From Ooceraea biroi (lineage: Eukaryota > Arthropoda > Insecta > Hymenoptera > Formicidae): DNA of 64,000 nt. This document shows, in pieces, positions 1 to 11,364 of the stretch; position 1 is the first letter of the stretch, and each line of letters opens with the position of its first letter. The position numbers and the translations under genes are program-made. The notes beneath the pieces were generated by a model. That model had not been told where the DNA came from. It did not search any database and worked only from the letters and a program-made list of their open reading frames with translations. The stretch spans positions 6,388,136 through 6,452,135 of the forward strand of contig NC_039518.1 in NCBI RefSeq assembly GCF_003672135.1, given 5' to 3'.

Positions 1-340
1 TAGGCCATATTTTTTTCTGCCGCTCGCCCGCGAAGCGCGTCGATTATTGACGAGAATTCGGCCAGTCGCCAAGTTTGAAAGTTTAAATTCGTAAACTACG
101 TGAGCACTCTCGCCGCCCTCCGCGAGAGTGCTCGATTTATCCGCTGGGATCCGTGACTTGCTCTGACATAGCCGTGCGATTTGTATAATACTTTTTCGTG
201 CGCGTCGCCGCGCGCACCACGCCGCTCACCATCGGAAATCACACGCAGATCCGGGGGGGTTGTACACCCTGTCGGCGTTGCGACCGGGAGACCCCGAAAG
301 AGTCGGAGGAGGCGCGTTTCTGTCGGTGAATCTTATTTTG
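1..340. other. Gene-free left edge
   Basis: I see no gene here. The sequence is mixed, with a CpG-rich stretch around 200-330. A 60-codon minus-strand open frame (226-408) overlaps the start of the tandem repeat and resembles no protein I recognise. Confidence 0.5.
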
Positions 341-942
341 CGTAAATTGATGATTGCTCTTGCTTTGGTGAGTGTGGACGCATGAGTTTGGATGAGCGAA
401 TTGTTCATATTTTATATTTTATTTACTCATTTTACGTGTCTCATATTCGACAGAAAAAATCCAAGTAACGAATTAACTTCTAAATTATTGTATTATGTAA
501 TTTCATTGAAACTCTTGCAAGTAATCACGTAACGTACATAGGTTACGAAATTAATTTTATTTTACGTAAATTGATGATTGCTCTTGCTTTGGTGAATGTG
601 GACGCATGAGTTTGGATGAGCGAATTGCTCATATTTTATATTTATTTACTCATTTTACACGTGTCTCATATTCGACAGAAAAAATCCAAGTAACGAATTA
701 ACTTCTAAATTATTGTATTATGTAATTTCATTGAAACTCTTGCAAGTAATCACGTAACGTACATAGGTTACGAAATTAATTTTATTTGCGTAAATTGATG
801 ATTGCTCTTGCTTTGGTGAGTGTGGACGCATGAGTTTGGATGAGCGAATTGTTCATATTTTATATTTATTTACTCATTTTACACATGTCTCATATTCGAC
901 AGAAAAAATCCAAGTAAGAATTAACTCCTAAATTATTGTATT
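341..942. repeat. 224-bp tandem repeat, about 2.7 copies
   Basis: Three successive units begin with CGTAAATTGATGATTGCTC at 341, 565 and 789, so the period is 224 bp. The units differ by a few substitutions and short indels, and the third stops near 942 after the AATTATTGTATT segment. The sequence is AT-rich and has no convincing reading frame. It is a local tandem duplication or a short satellite-like array. No transposon end is visible at either edge. Confidence 0.85.
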
Positions 943-2535
943 CATTTTAAATCAACAGCGTGACAAAAGTGACGGTGCGACGGAAGGAATTGCAAGAAGA
1001 ATCGAACTGATGTTTAAACTAAACTGGCCATCGGGTCTAAGGGTCGAATCACGCTGGAATATGGTCGGGATCGACGTCGGAGAAATCGAGGGGAGAGCAT
1101 TAAAACACCGAGGGTGCGGACGGTGTCAGTGGCGTCGGCGAGGGCGGCACGTAGGCACAGGAAAGGGGTAAAATTCTATCTTAATAAACGCACCCTTCCA
1201 ACTCGCGCAGCGTGTAACTTCGTATGCCTACAGTTTTGTACGCATCGGAATGGATTTGTAATCGAATAATGTCGGTGATTTCGCTCTGATTTGGAATTAA
1301 GAACGGAACTGGAATCTATAACGTTCGTTATCGAAATCGCACAGAATGAATCGGTTTTATAATTAGACTGAAACCAGAGAGATTATCGTTCAATTCTGTT
1401 CATTTTGCATGTCACTCTGAAAGATATTAGTATTGAAAAATATTATGTTTTATAAGAGTAATTGCAGATAACTTAAAGAGTAATTTGTTTTCGATCAGAT
1501 TATATAATAATTAATTGTACACAAATACAACGTTATGGAATTTCAAGGAGACATCTTGCATATTTATTTTCTCTGGGAGGCATTTTCTTCATCGATGGAA
1601 AGAAGGTGTCAGAAATTGTGGCTTTCAGAGGAAACAACGATGTAAAAAATATCATATTAAGTCGTTACAACGTCATTAAAACTTCAAAGCCGCGGTACCT
1701 TCGTCAGAGGTTGAATGCTGAACGAGTACGTCGCGTCTCGTCGCACTTGTAATCGTCCATAAAAGTTAATACGCAAATTAATCCACTGACATTACCAGGG
1801 TTACTCGACCGGTATAAAGTAGCCGAAACTGCGTAATTACGTGACTGGAATTGAAGTAGAAATGGACTGCAATTTCCGCAATACGCACCTGTCGCGTGTT
1901 CAGTCTCTCGCGATTCTGCGGCCGTTCCCATCCATCTTGAGTAATGGTCGAAGTGACACTGACAGCCTCACTGTCAAGGTTCTATTAATAGCTATAACCA
2001 AGGCAAAACGCAGAATGTTGAAGGAAGATGCTTAGTTGCAATTATCGATACATTCGCCTCTCCAGAAAGTAAAGAAAATAAGTAGGTCGGTAATAATCAT
2101 CTTGCACGTGCTATAATATGTCTTCACACGCTAAAATTAATAAAAATTGACACGTTTCTTACTGAAAATGAATAGCAAGTTTATTTAAATAGATACTTGC
2201 CTGCGATCTATTTCCTACAACTCTTTCCTGTTATAATACTTACCAATTTTAGAACTGTACGAGAAATGTCCCCGTTTTATGAAGCCGTTAAGAAATAGAT
2301 TATCGTCGGCTGGAGGCGTTGTACCAATTTACTGCCGTATGCGTTCAAATGGAATGCCATCTCCGCTAATGTTCTACGGGATTCGCTACTGTCTCCCTAA
2401 CTTATTTAGATTATGGTACTATACCTACACCATAGAGACTGTATCATGAAGGGGAAAATTCTTCGCGTCCCTGTTCTCCAAAGGCAGTTCCTTAGGAATA
2501 ATTTTACGATCGATCAAATTTGTTTGTTCGTAAAG
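943..2535. other. Gene-free interval
   Basis: There are no recognisable genes. Short open frames on both strands around 1704-2035 overlap each other and have no family-like motif. The sequence is AT-rich with no clear repeat boundaries. Confidence 0.5.
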
Positions 2536-2539
2536 TTTT

Positions 2540-2692
2540 TTATATCGTACCATCATAAATTTTTAATCTTTAAAAAACTTGTACTAATAAATGCATCAAA
2601 GTTTTATAATGATTCCGCTGTATAGTTTCTCCAAAAAATTCGTAAAATTATACCTTATTTTCACGTTCTAAAGAAGGCTCCCCCCTTAACGC
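2540..2692 (+). repeat. Unclassified ~150-bp repeat, copy 1
   Basis: A segment containing AATGCATCAAAGTTTTATAA, CCGCTGTATAG, TTCTCCAAAAA and ending in GGCTCCCCCCTTAA recurs at 3010-3254. The two copies are in direct orientation and differ by small indels and substitutions. I do not recognise the family. The frames inside it are not conserved between the copies, so I treat it as non-coding. Confidence 0.6.
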
Positions 2693-3009
2693 TGCGCTGC
2701 GAACGGCGAATGTAATGATGATACTCGTAATGCACGCGAAGAAAAAAGTTGAAAAGTGCCAAAATGGTGGAGCTTAGAACACAAAAGTACGATTTTAGGC
2801 AAAGGTTTTTGAACTTTTCATGCAAAAATAATTGTTAACTTAATGTTTTATGAATATTAAAGGTTCATCGACGATGGGAATTCATAAATAACGAGAAAAT
2901 ATTTTCAATTTTTCAGTTTAGATGAAATTTTGGAGGCGGGAGAATGCTCACAATTTACAATGCCGGCTGCACTAAGATGCTCCAGGACGACCTCTACAGG
3001 CGATATATT

Positions 3010-3254
3010 CAATCAAAAAATAATTTTTTTATCTTTAAACATGTACTATAATGCATCAAAATTTTATAAATGATCCGCTGTATAGCTTTCTNNNNNNNNN
3101 NNNNNNNNNNNNNNNNNNNNNNNNNNNNNNNNNNNNNNNNNNNNNNNNNNNNNNNNNNNNNNNNNNNNNNNNNNNNNNNNNNNNNNNNNNNTTCTCCAAA
3201 AATTTCGTAAAATTATACCTTATTTTCAGCGTTCTAAAGCAGGCTCCCCCTTAA
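3010..3254 (+). repeat. Unclassified repeat, copy 2, interrupted by the assembly gap
   Basis: This second copy of the repeat at 2540-2692 is broken by the run of N. The left flank ends TATAGCTTTCT and the right flank starts TTCTCCAAAAA. In the uninterrupted copy these two sequences are contiguous and overlap. Confidence 0.6.
3092..3191. other. Assembly gap of 100 N
   Basis: Exactly 100 N, the usual placeholder for a gap of unknown size. It lies inside a repeat whose other copy spans this point without a gap, so the true missing sequence may be nothing, or may be further repeat units. Confidence 0.95.
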
Positions 3255-4654
3255 TGTTGTATTGCGTTCTTGGACTTTTTTACTTGCTATATGCGTTTAT
3301 TAAGTTTAAGTTACATGCGTTTAAGTAATTTTGTTAGGCTGTATCTTTATTCTTTGTGTGCAATGGAATTTATTGTCTTTTAACGACTTTAATCGGGATA
3401 TTTGGTTGGCATAATGCCTCCTTTTTCTTTATCCTGCTTTCACTCGATTTTGAACTTTTCGGTTCTGGAGTTTGCGATTTGGATTATTTGATTATTTACG
3501 TTCATTGTTATCCTGCTTATGATCTTTTGTGACACTAGAGGATAATTTCCCGTTCTTTGAATAAATTAAAAAAAAAATTTAATTTAAAAGAGAGAAAGAA
3601 AGATAGTTGGCGAGGCCACGCCAATGAATTATGTGCGACTGTTCATTGAATCGCGTCATCTCACGGGGGGAGACGGACAAAAGTCACCGATAAAGGGTCG
3701 TCAATCAATTTACGCCGCTGTATCCGACGATGAACATCCGAGATATCAGACTCGTCCGGTCCTCCACGATCATTTCGTGTCCAACCCTCTGCTCCAGAAT
3801 TCTTCATCGGCTTTCCCCCGGCTAGAGTCGCAATTTTCCTCGGTGTGAAACGGAACACTTCCCGGCGACAGATCCGCGCGATGGATGGGACCACCGACAC
3901 GCACGCGAAACGTTGGAGAACCGCCAGGGTGGAAGAGGGTGCCAGGGGGTGCGAATAGACGAGTGAGAGAGAGCGTGGTCACATAGAAATGCCTCGGTGG
4001 CGGCGTGGCATGCTCATACGTCCGGTACACGTTCCACACGGGTCGTATTGCTGGTCGTCCCAAGAGTGGACGCAGCGCGACGCGGCCGCACACACACACA
4101 GGCCCGGCCGCAAGTCGCCCGGGCCGCAACACAATGACGCTATAATGACTAATGATCATATCATTTAATTAACATCGCGCCTAACTAGCCCGGGCTTCAT
4201 TAGCCCTCGGCGGCCTTAGACGCCCGTATACAACACCACGCTTATTATGTATCTATCGCGCGGCGATTGTCCGCAGCGCGTGTTAAAGCTCGTGCGTTAC
4301 CCGGCGACACGGTTTCTCGGTGAGCCGCCGACTGGTGTTAAATTTAACATTGTGTGTGCGCGCGTATGCGTATGCCTGTGCCGTGCGTTCCTGTGTATCC
4401 GTGTGTGAACGCGCTCGCGTGCGCTCGCGTCTCGTACGAGCGGACGAGCGAGTGCGTTGGTAGCACGGTCGTTGTGTCGCACCACGCGAGACATGTACGG
4501 AGGCGCGCCTATGGGTGTACATGGGACCGGCTATTGTGCGCCGAGGAAAAGGCGGAAAGCTCGATCGATCCGCTCAGAGGCGAGATCTTCGTCCTTACAA
4601 GATAGGGACCTCGATGGCGGTGTTAACGCGTGCTTGTCGGGTATTCTCGGCGGT
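3255..4654. other. Gene-free interval
   Basis: The left part (3255-3600) is AT-rich and could be a decayed element. The right part is GC-rich, with a CA run near 4090-4101 and a TG/CG-rich stretch at 4351-4450. The longest open frame (3770-4159, minus) is arginine- and proline-rich low complexity that overlaps frames on the other strand, so I do not call it. Confidence 0.5.
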
Positions 4655-5050
4655 TATTAGGAGTGTGATTTAGTTTTGAGGGTTTTGCAACAGATGGCTG
4701 TAGTGCCAGTTTGTTCCAATAGCTGTTTCCCATAACTGTTGTTTCTTACAGTGTTGACATTCTCCATCACATTTAGTAGCATTATAGCAATAGATGCAAT
4801 AACAGTCGTGTTTATATCATCGTAAAAATGCAACTTCCGAAACAGCATTTTCGACATGCGTTGCTTTTGTTTTTTAATCAAAAGAAAACTGCGGCTGACG
4901 GTTATAGAATTCTTGTGGAAACTTATGGTGATTCTGCCCCATCAATTAAGACGTGTGAAGGACAGAGAACGCTCGGGGCAACCAAGAAAGCTTGAAAATG
5001 CAGATTTGCAAGCATTATCGGACGAAAATCCAACACGATCCACTTCAGAA

Positions 5051-8000
5051 CTTGCCAGAGCATTAAATGTTGATCGTACGACAGTTGCCAAACATTTGCA
5101 TGAAATGGGAAAAATTCAGAAAGAAGGGAAATGGGTTCGACATCAATTATCGGAAAGTGCCATTTGAACATTTGCATTTCGTTGATCGCCAGGCAAAAAA
5201 AGAAGAGTCTTTTGTCTCGGATTGTTACTGGGGATGAAAAGTGGATCTATTTTGATGATCCGAAACGCGGAAAATCATGGGTGGATCCAGGCGAACCATC
5301 AACATCCACTCCGAGACGCAATATTCACGGTTCAAAAGTAATGCTCTGTATTTGGTGGGATAGTGTACCATGAGCTGTCAAATCCGCACGAGACTGTCAC
5401 GGCTGATCGTTATCGACACCAATTGTACAAGTTGAAGCAAGCATTGGACGAAAAACGACCACCAATTGCGAGTAAACGACGGAAAGTGATTCTTCTTCGT
5501 GACAACGCTCGACCTCGCGTTGCGTTGTCAGAGAAAGAAACGCTATTAGAGCTCGAATGGCAAGTCTTCTCCGGACATTGCTCCATGCGATTATTATTTG
5601 TTCCGGTCGATGCAACACGCTTTAGAGGATACACACTTTCATAACTTCGAAGAAGTGCGAAAATTCGTCGACGAATGGATCAACTGAAAAGAAGAGTCAT
5701 TTTATCGTGGTGGAATCCATCTCTTGCCAGAGCATTAAATGTTGATCGTACAACAGTTGCCAAACATTTACATGAAATGGGAAAAATTCAGAAAGAAGGG
5801 AAATGGGTTCGACATCAATTATCGGAAGGTGCCATTTGAACATTTGCATTTCGTTGATCGCCAGGCAAAAAAAGAAGAGTCTTTTGTCTCGGATTGTTAC
5901 TGGGGATGAAAAGTGGATCTATTTTGATAATCCGAAACGCGGAAAATCATGGGTGGATCCAGGCGAACCATCAACATCCACTCCGAGACGCAATATTCAC
6001 GGTTCAAAAGTAATGCTCTGTATTTGGTGGGATAATGTACTAAATCCGCATGAGACTGTCACGGCTGATCGTTATCGACACCAATTGTACAAGTTGAAGC
6101 AAGCATTGGACGAAAAACGACCGCCACTTGCGAGTAAACGACGGAAAGTGATTCTTCTTCGTGACAACGCTCGACCTCACGTTGCGTTGTCAGTGAAAGA
6201 AACGCTATTAGAGCTCGAATGGGAAGTCTTACCGCACCCCGCGTATTGCTCCATGGGATTATTATTTGTTCCGGTGGATGCAACACGCTTTAGAGGATAC
6301 ACACTTTGATAATTTGGAAGAAGTGCGAAAATTCGTCGACGAATGGATCAACTGAAAAGAAGAGTCATTTTATCGTCGTGGAATCCATCTCTTGCCAGAG
6401 CATTAAATGTTGATCGTACAATAGTTGCCAAACATTTACATGAAATGGGAAAAATTCAGAAAGAAGGGAAATGGGTTCGACATCAATTATCGGAAGGTGC
6501 CATTTGAACATTTGCATTTCGTTGATCGCCAGGCAAAAAAAGAAGAGTCTTTTGTCTCGGATTGTTACTGGGGATGAAAAGTGGATCTATTTTGATGATC
6601 CGAAACGCGGAAAATCATGGGTGGATCCAGGCGAACCATCAACATCCACTCCGAGACGCAATATTCACGGTTCAAAAGTAATGCTCTGTATTTGGTGGGA
6701 TAGTGTACCATGAGCTGTCAAATCCGCACGAGACTGTCACGGCTGATCGTTATCGACACCAATTGTACAAGTTGAAGCAAGCATTGGACCAAAAACGACC
6801 GCCACTTGCGAGTAAACGACGGAAAGTGATTCTTCTTCGTGACAACGCTCGACCTCGCGTTGCGTTGTCAGTGAAACAAACACTATTAGAGCTCGAATGG
6901 CAAGTCTTACCGCACCCCGCGTATTGCTCCATGCGATTATTATTTGTTCCGGTGGATGCAACACGCTTTAGAGGATACACACTTTCATAACTTCGAAGAA
7001 GTGCGAAAATTCGTCGACGAATGGATCAACTGAAAAGAAGAGTCATTTTATCGTGGTGGAATCTATCTCTTGCCAGAGCATTAAATGTTGATCGTACAAC
7101 AGTTGCCAAACATTTACATGAAATGGGAAAAATTCAGAAAGAAGGGAAATGGGTTCGACATCAATTATCGGAAGGTGCCATTTGAACATTTGCATTTCGT
7201 TGATCGCCAGGCAAAAAAAGAAGAGTCTTTTGTCTCGGATTGTTACTGGGGATGAAAAGTGGATCTATTTTGATGATCCGAAACGCGGAAAATCATGGGT
7301 GGATCCAGGCGAACCATCAACATCCACTCCGAGACGCAATATTCACGGTTCAAAAGTAATGCTCTGTATTTGGTGGGATAGTGTACCATGAGCTGTCAAA
7401 TCCGCACGAGACTGTCACGGCTGATCGTTATCGACACCAATTGTACAAGTTGAAGCAAGCATTGGACCAAAAACGACCGCCACTTGCGAGTAAACGACGG
7501 AAAGTGATTCTTCTTCGTGACAACGCTCGACCTCACGTTGCGTTGTCAGTGAAAGAAACGCTATTAGAGCTCGAATGGCAAGTCTTACCGCACCCCGCGT
7601 ATTGCTCCATGCGATTATTATTTGTTCCAGTCGATGCAACACGCTTTAGAGGATACACACTTTCATAATTTCGAAGAAGTGCGAAAATTCGTCGACGAAT
7701 GGATCAATTGAAAGGAAGAGTCATTTTATCGTGGTGGAATTCATCTCTTGCTAGAACATTAAATGTTGATCGTACGACAGTTACCAAACATTTACATGAA
7801 ATGGGGAAAATTCAGAAAGAAGGGAAATGGTTCGACATCAATTATCGGAAAGTGCCATTTGAACATTTGCATTTCGTTGATCGCCAGGCAAAAAAAGAAG
7901 AGTCTTTTGTCTCGGATTGTTACTGGGGATGAAAAGTGGATCTATTTTGATAATCCGAAACGCAGAAAATCATGGGTGGATCCAGGCGAACCATCAACAT

Positions 8001-9081
8001 CCACTCCGAGACGCAATATTCACGGTTCAAAAGTAATGCTCTGTATTTGGTGGGATAGTGTACCATGAGCTGTCAAATCCGCACGAGACTGTCACGGCTG
8101 ATCGTTATCGACACCAATTGTACAAGTTGAAGCAAGCATTGGACCAAAAACGACCGCCACTTGCGAGTAAACGACGGAAAGTGATTCTTCTTCGTGACAA
8201 CGCTCGACCTCGCGTTGCGTTGTCAGTGAAACAAACACTATTAGAGCTCGAATGGCAAGTCTTACCGCACCCCGCGTATTGCTCCATGCGATTATTATTT
8301 GTTCCAGTCGATGCAACACGCTTTAGAGGATACACACTTTCATAACTTCGAAGAAGTGCGAAAATTCGTCGACGAATGGATCAACTGAAAAGAAGAGTCA
8401 TTTTATCGTGGTGGAATCTATCTCTTGCCAGAGCATTAAATGTTGATCGTACAACAGTTGCCAAACATTTACATGAAATGGGAAAAATTCAGAAAGAAGG
8501 GAAATGGGTTCGACATCAATTATCGGAAGGTGCCATTTGAACATTTGCATTTCGTTGATCGCCAGGCAAAAAAAGAAGAGTCTTTTGTCTCGGATTGTTA
8601 CTGGGGATGAAAAGTGGATCTATTTTGATAATCCGAAACGCGGAAAATCATGGGTGGATCCAGGCGAACCATCAACATCCACTCCGAGACGCAATATTCA
8701 CGGTTCAAAAGTAATGCTCTGTATTTGGTGGGATAATGTACTAAATCCGCATGAGACTGTCACGGCTGATCGTTATCGACACCAATTGTACAAGTTGAAG
8801 CAAGCATTGGACGAAAAACGACCACCAATTGCGAGTAAACGACGGAAAGTGATTCTTCTTCGTGACAACGCTCGACCTCGCGTTGCGTTGTCAGTGAAAC
8901 AAAGGCTATTAGAGCTCGAATGGCAAGTCTTACCGCACCCCGCGTATTCTCCATGCGATTATTATTTGTTCCGGTGGATGCAACACGCTTTAGAGGATAC
9001 ACACTTTGATAATTTGGAAAAAGTGCGAAAATTCGTCGACGAATGGATCAACTGAAAAGAAGAGTTATTTTATCGTCATCT
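5051..9081 (+). repeat. Six tandem ~670-bp transposase units
   Basis: Units start at the CTTGCCAGA-type site at 5051, 5723, 6391, 7069, 7747 (here CTTGCTAGA) and 8424, and the last ends at 9081. Periods are 672, 668, 678, 678, 677 and 658 bp. In an uninterrupted element CTTGCCAGA occurs twice, once in the second HTH (LARAL) and once near the C terminus (LLPER). The unit is therefore the segment between two 9-bp direct repeats. Internal junctions also carry the 9-nt filler GGTGGAATC between TTATCGT and CATCTCTTGCC; the terminal unit lacks it. Variants such as GATGAT/GATAAT and TAGTGTACCATGAGCTG/TAATGTACTAAATC are reassorted between units. Confidence 0.92.
8504..9055 (+). pseudogene. Longest open unit of array I (183 codons, catalytic domain)
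   Basis: This is the last unit of the array. It is open from the SIIG.. region through TGDEKWIYFDNPKRGKSW (first D) and LLRDNARPRVAL (second D) to HPAYSPCDYYLF (third D), then FRWMQHALEDTHF. Every other family-1 unit here reads TATTGCTCC at the third motif. This unit reads TATTCTCC, lacks the extra G, and so stays in frame. Even so, the residues DLAP between SP and CDYY are absent, so the spacing between the second and third aspartates is 30 residues instead of 34. It starts within the unit and lacks the DNA-binding domain. I regard it as the least damaged remnant and not as a gene. Confidence 0.7.
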
Positions 9082-9213
9082 CTTGCTAGAAAGATGGGAA
9101 AAAGTTATAGAAAAGGAAGGAAAATATTTTGATGAAGGTATTCATTCATTATCATATTTAAATACATGCGTTTTTGAGCAAAAAACCCTCAAAACTAAAT
9201 CACACCCCTAATA

Positions 9214-11362
9214 AATTGCCTCGCGCGTGGATAGATCGGGAGAAGTATTAAACGGCCGCGAGATTAGAGCCCGCGCTTAAGGTGCGCCGTAGCAAGCTTT
9301 TCCATCGATGTACGTATATCTGGAGTCCGTTACATTTCGAACGAGCTATATTAAGCGGCTCTCGTTTTCACGCGATTCGTCCTCGTTTGCTGCTCGTGAT
9401 CTCATTTGCGACTTTAATCGCCCGCGATATCGAAAATTCAGGAGCCCACAGCGGGACGGTAATAATGCAGAATCAGATTTAAATAAAACACGAAACGCAA
9501 ATCCGAAATTACTCTTGGAGTTTGAATTGATCTGATTGTCGTGCGCTGGTAAAAAGAATCCCAGTTTCGATGAGACTTCGGTGGCTACTTCATCGCGCGT
9601 AACGCGAGCCACTGTCCACCGGAGACGGACAAGGGTTTTTCTCTCTCTTTCTTCCTTGCACTCTCTCTCTCGTTCTTCCTCTCTTTTTCTCTCTGCCTCT
9701 CGCTACGGATCGCGCGCGGCGGTACGCGATTCCACGCTTATTATCTATCACCGGGCGTCCGTGTGTCACACATCGATCCACTGGGTCGCGTTAAATGCAA
9801 CGTGGTGTGGCAGCCTCGCTGCCGGCACATAAGGGATGCGACGCCGCTGCAGCGGGGCGCGCGCCTACACGCCCGACGCGCTCCCCCGTCCGAGGCCAAA
9901 GGTAAGGGTGGCAGGCGTATCGATCGACCGATCCAGACTGGATCCCCGACCGCCCACCGATGTTAACACGTGCTCACGGCGCCATTCTCACGGGCGAATT
10001 GATTTTCTTACGCGTCTCTTGAGAGTTATTAATCCCACGCGTGGACGCCGCATTGGATAGCGGATAAACCGGTGCGGACATCGGATATCTGTGCTGCTGT
10101 GCTCGCCGGACAGGCGCTAATTATGGATATCCCGGCCGCGCAGTCACCTCCGATGAATTTTCTACTTGTGCATGCGATTGGGCCTGCGCGCGCCACCGAT
10201 TCGCCGATTCAAGAAGGATCTTCGCGATCGGTTGCGGCGTCTCTTCCGCGTGTCGCGATGCTGCGTTCGCCCTTTTTTTCCTTCTTTTCACGCTCTTCCG
10301 CTCGCACGTTACCCGCGCAGTACGAGCGACGTCGTCGTGTCGCCTCGTAATGACCCCTCTGGTGACCTCGTGTCTAACGTTCTCTAAAATCGATATGGCA
10401 ACGAACGAGCGATAGTACAAAAATCAAGTTTACGTTCCAGCTTACCTGAATCTCGATTCGGGGATGTTGAATCGTGCGCGAGGAACTGTCTGTTTGCTCT
10501 GTACACATGTTTTAATTCCGTTTTGAAAAGAGTTCGCTTTGCCGTAAATGCAGGAATAACGCGGTACTTTATTGCATTTATCGCACGGAACCGTTGAAGT
10601 ACGATTACCTCGCTTAAGCGACATAGGACTGACATAAGACAGATTGAAGCTGTATATTTTCATAAGTGTCTCAAATTTCCTAGAGCGTTTTTTTCGTGGC
10701 ACGTGGCGGAAACGTGGCCACATTTAGATACATATTTTCGGACGGATGTCTCCATTAATTCAATGCTTGTCATTTAAGGAGAGATATCGCGAAGGCTTCA
10801 TATTAAACAAAATGGCAGCTGCGGAAAACATAGGACACCGCTGCAATTTTTAACACGCTGCTCCCGCATCCAGAAAAAGAAAATTTATTTATTCTTCTTG
10901 ATTGGTACCGCCGCGTCACGATGAACTCGCCAACACTGCGATTTTTGGCCGAATCGATCGGCCGGTACGTTCGAGGTCTCGGTTAATCCAGTTTCGTTGA
11001 TCCTAATAACGGAAGACGCATTGAAACGTGCATCCCCCTTCGATTCGGCATGGCCAGCCGAATCGGGTCCGCCGTAAACAAATACGCGCGAGATCGGTTT
11101 TTATAATTCAATCATAATTAAAAATCGTATTTTGATAGATCTTCATCCCTTGGTGACGAATCTATACGGGGAAGCAACAGCCTCCGTTCCTTTGTTCGGC
11201 CACGACCCATCGTTCAGTTACCGATCGCGATCCGTCCACCCAATTTCGAACTGTACTCTTTTTAATTTCACGCGAGAGCTACGTCCCTGAAAAATTCCGC
11301 CGATTGTTACTAGGAACCAATCCGCCAGGATTCTGAAATGCACGCACATTCAAGCGGAATTA
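9214..11362. other. Gene-free interval
   Basis: There is no recognisable gene. A CT-rich tract spans about 9637-9705. The rest is CpG-rich, with short overlapping open frames on both strands that lack motifs. The diverged repeat at 10535-10885 lies inside this stretch. Confidence 0.5.
10535..10885 (-). repeat. Diverged ~340-bp dispersed repeat, copy on minus strand
   Basis: Read on the minus strand, this segment aligns over its length with 15148-15485 on the plus strand. Shared blocks include ATGTTTTCCGCAG, ATTTTGTTT, GCGATATCTC, AATCTGTCTTA and GCGATAAATGCAA, in the same order and spacing. By eye, identity is roughly 70 percent. Part of it can be read in both copies as a similar peptide (MKI.S.NLSYVS..S.KRGN..STV). 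The two copies are inverted relative to each other and flank the DD41D elements. The family is not recognised. Confidence 0.65.
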
Positions 11363-11364
11363 TA

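Larger units (their letters stand above)
4828..9133 (+). pseudogene. Iterated mauritiana-type mariner transposase pseudogene (array I)
   Basis: The frame opens at ATG 4828 (MQLPKQHFRHALLLFFNQ...) and follows a mariner N terminus as far as KTCE near 4960. It then jumps out of frame to KDRERSGQP, so the usual WF..F..GDF stretch of about 17-20 residues is missing. The second HTH (SELARALNVDRTTVAKHLHEMG) follows. The clamp motif normally written WVPHEL is WVRHQL here, and about 11 bp are missing just after SEGAI, shifting the frame. The catalytic half (first D in TGDEKW, second D in RDNARP) is repeated six times. The third D lies in a segment lacking the DLAP residues, so the spacing is D30D instead of D34D. 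The final stop codon is also lost (GAT GAA where array III has GAT TAA). No active enzyme can be encoded. Confidence 0.85.
4657..9211 (+). mobile_element. Mariner family 1 (mauritiana-like), array I with six internal units
   Basis: A mariner element 4,555 bp long, against about 1.3 kb for a normal one. The left end reads TTAGGAGTGTGATTTAG and the right end is its near-complement, ending CTAAATCACACCCCTAA. A TA dinucleotide flanks each end (4655-4656, 9212-9213), as expected for mariner insertion. The extra length comes from tandem iteration of a ~670-bp coding segment (see 5051-9081). The encoded protein resembles the mauritiana (Mos1-like) group: a WDPxEP-like SWVDPGEPSTSTP segment, TGDEKWIYF, RDNARPH, and LARKMGKSYRK in place of a LPERWEKV-type C terminus. 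All units are catalytically defective, so the element is non-autonomous. Confidence 0.93.

Noticed and set aside
3770..4159. 129-codon minus-strand open frame
   Set aside because: Compositional frame in GC-rich sequence with CA repeats, overlapping other frames.
4354..4660. Overlapping open frames just upstream of array I
   Set aside because: They lie in a TG/CG-rich low-complexity stretch and have no motif.
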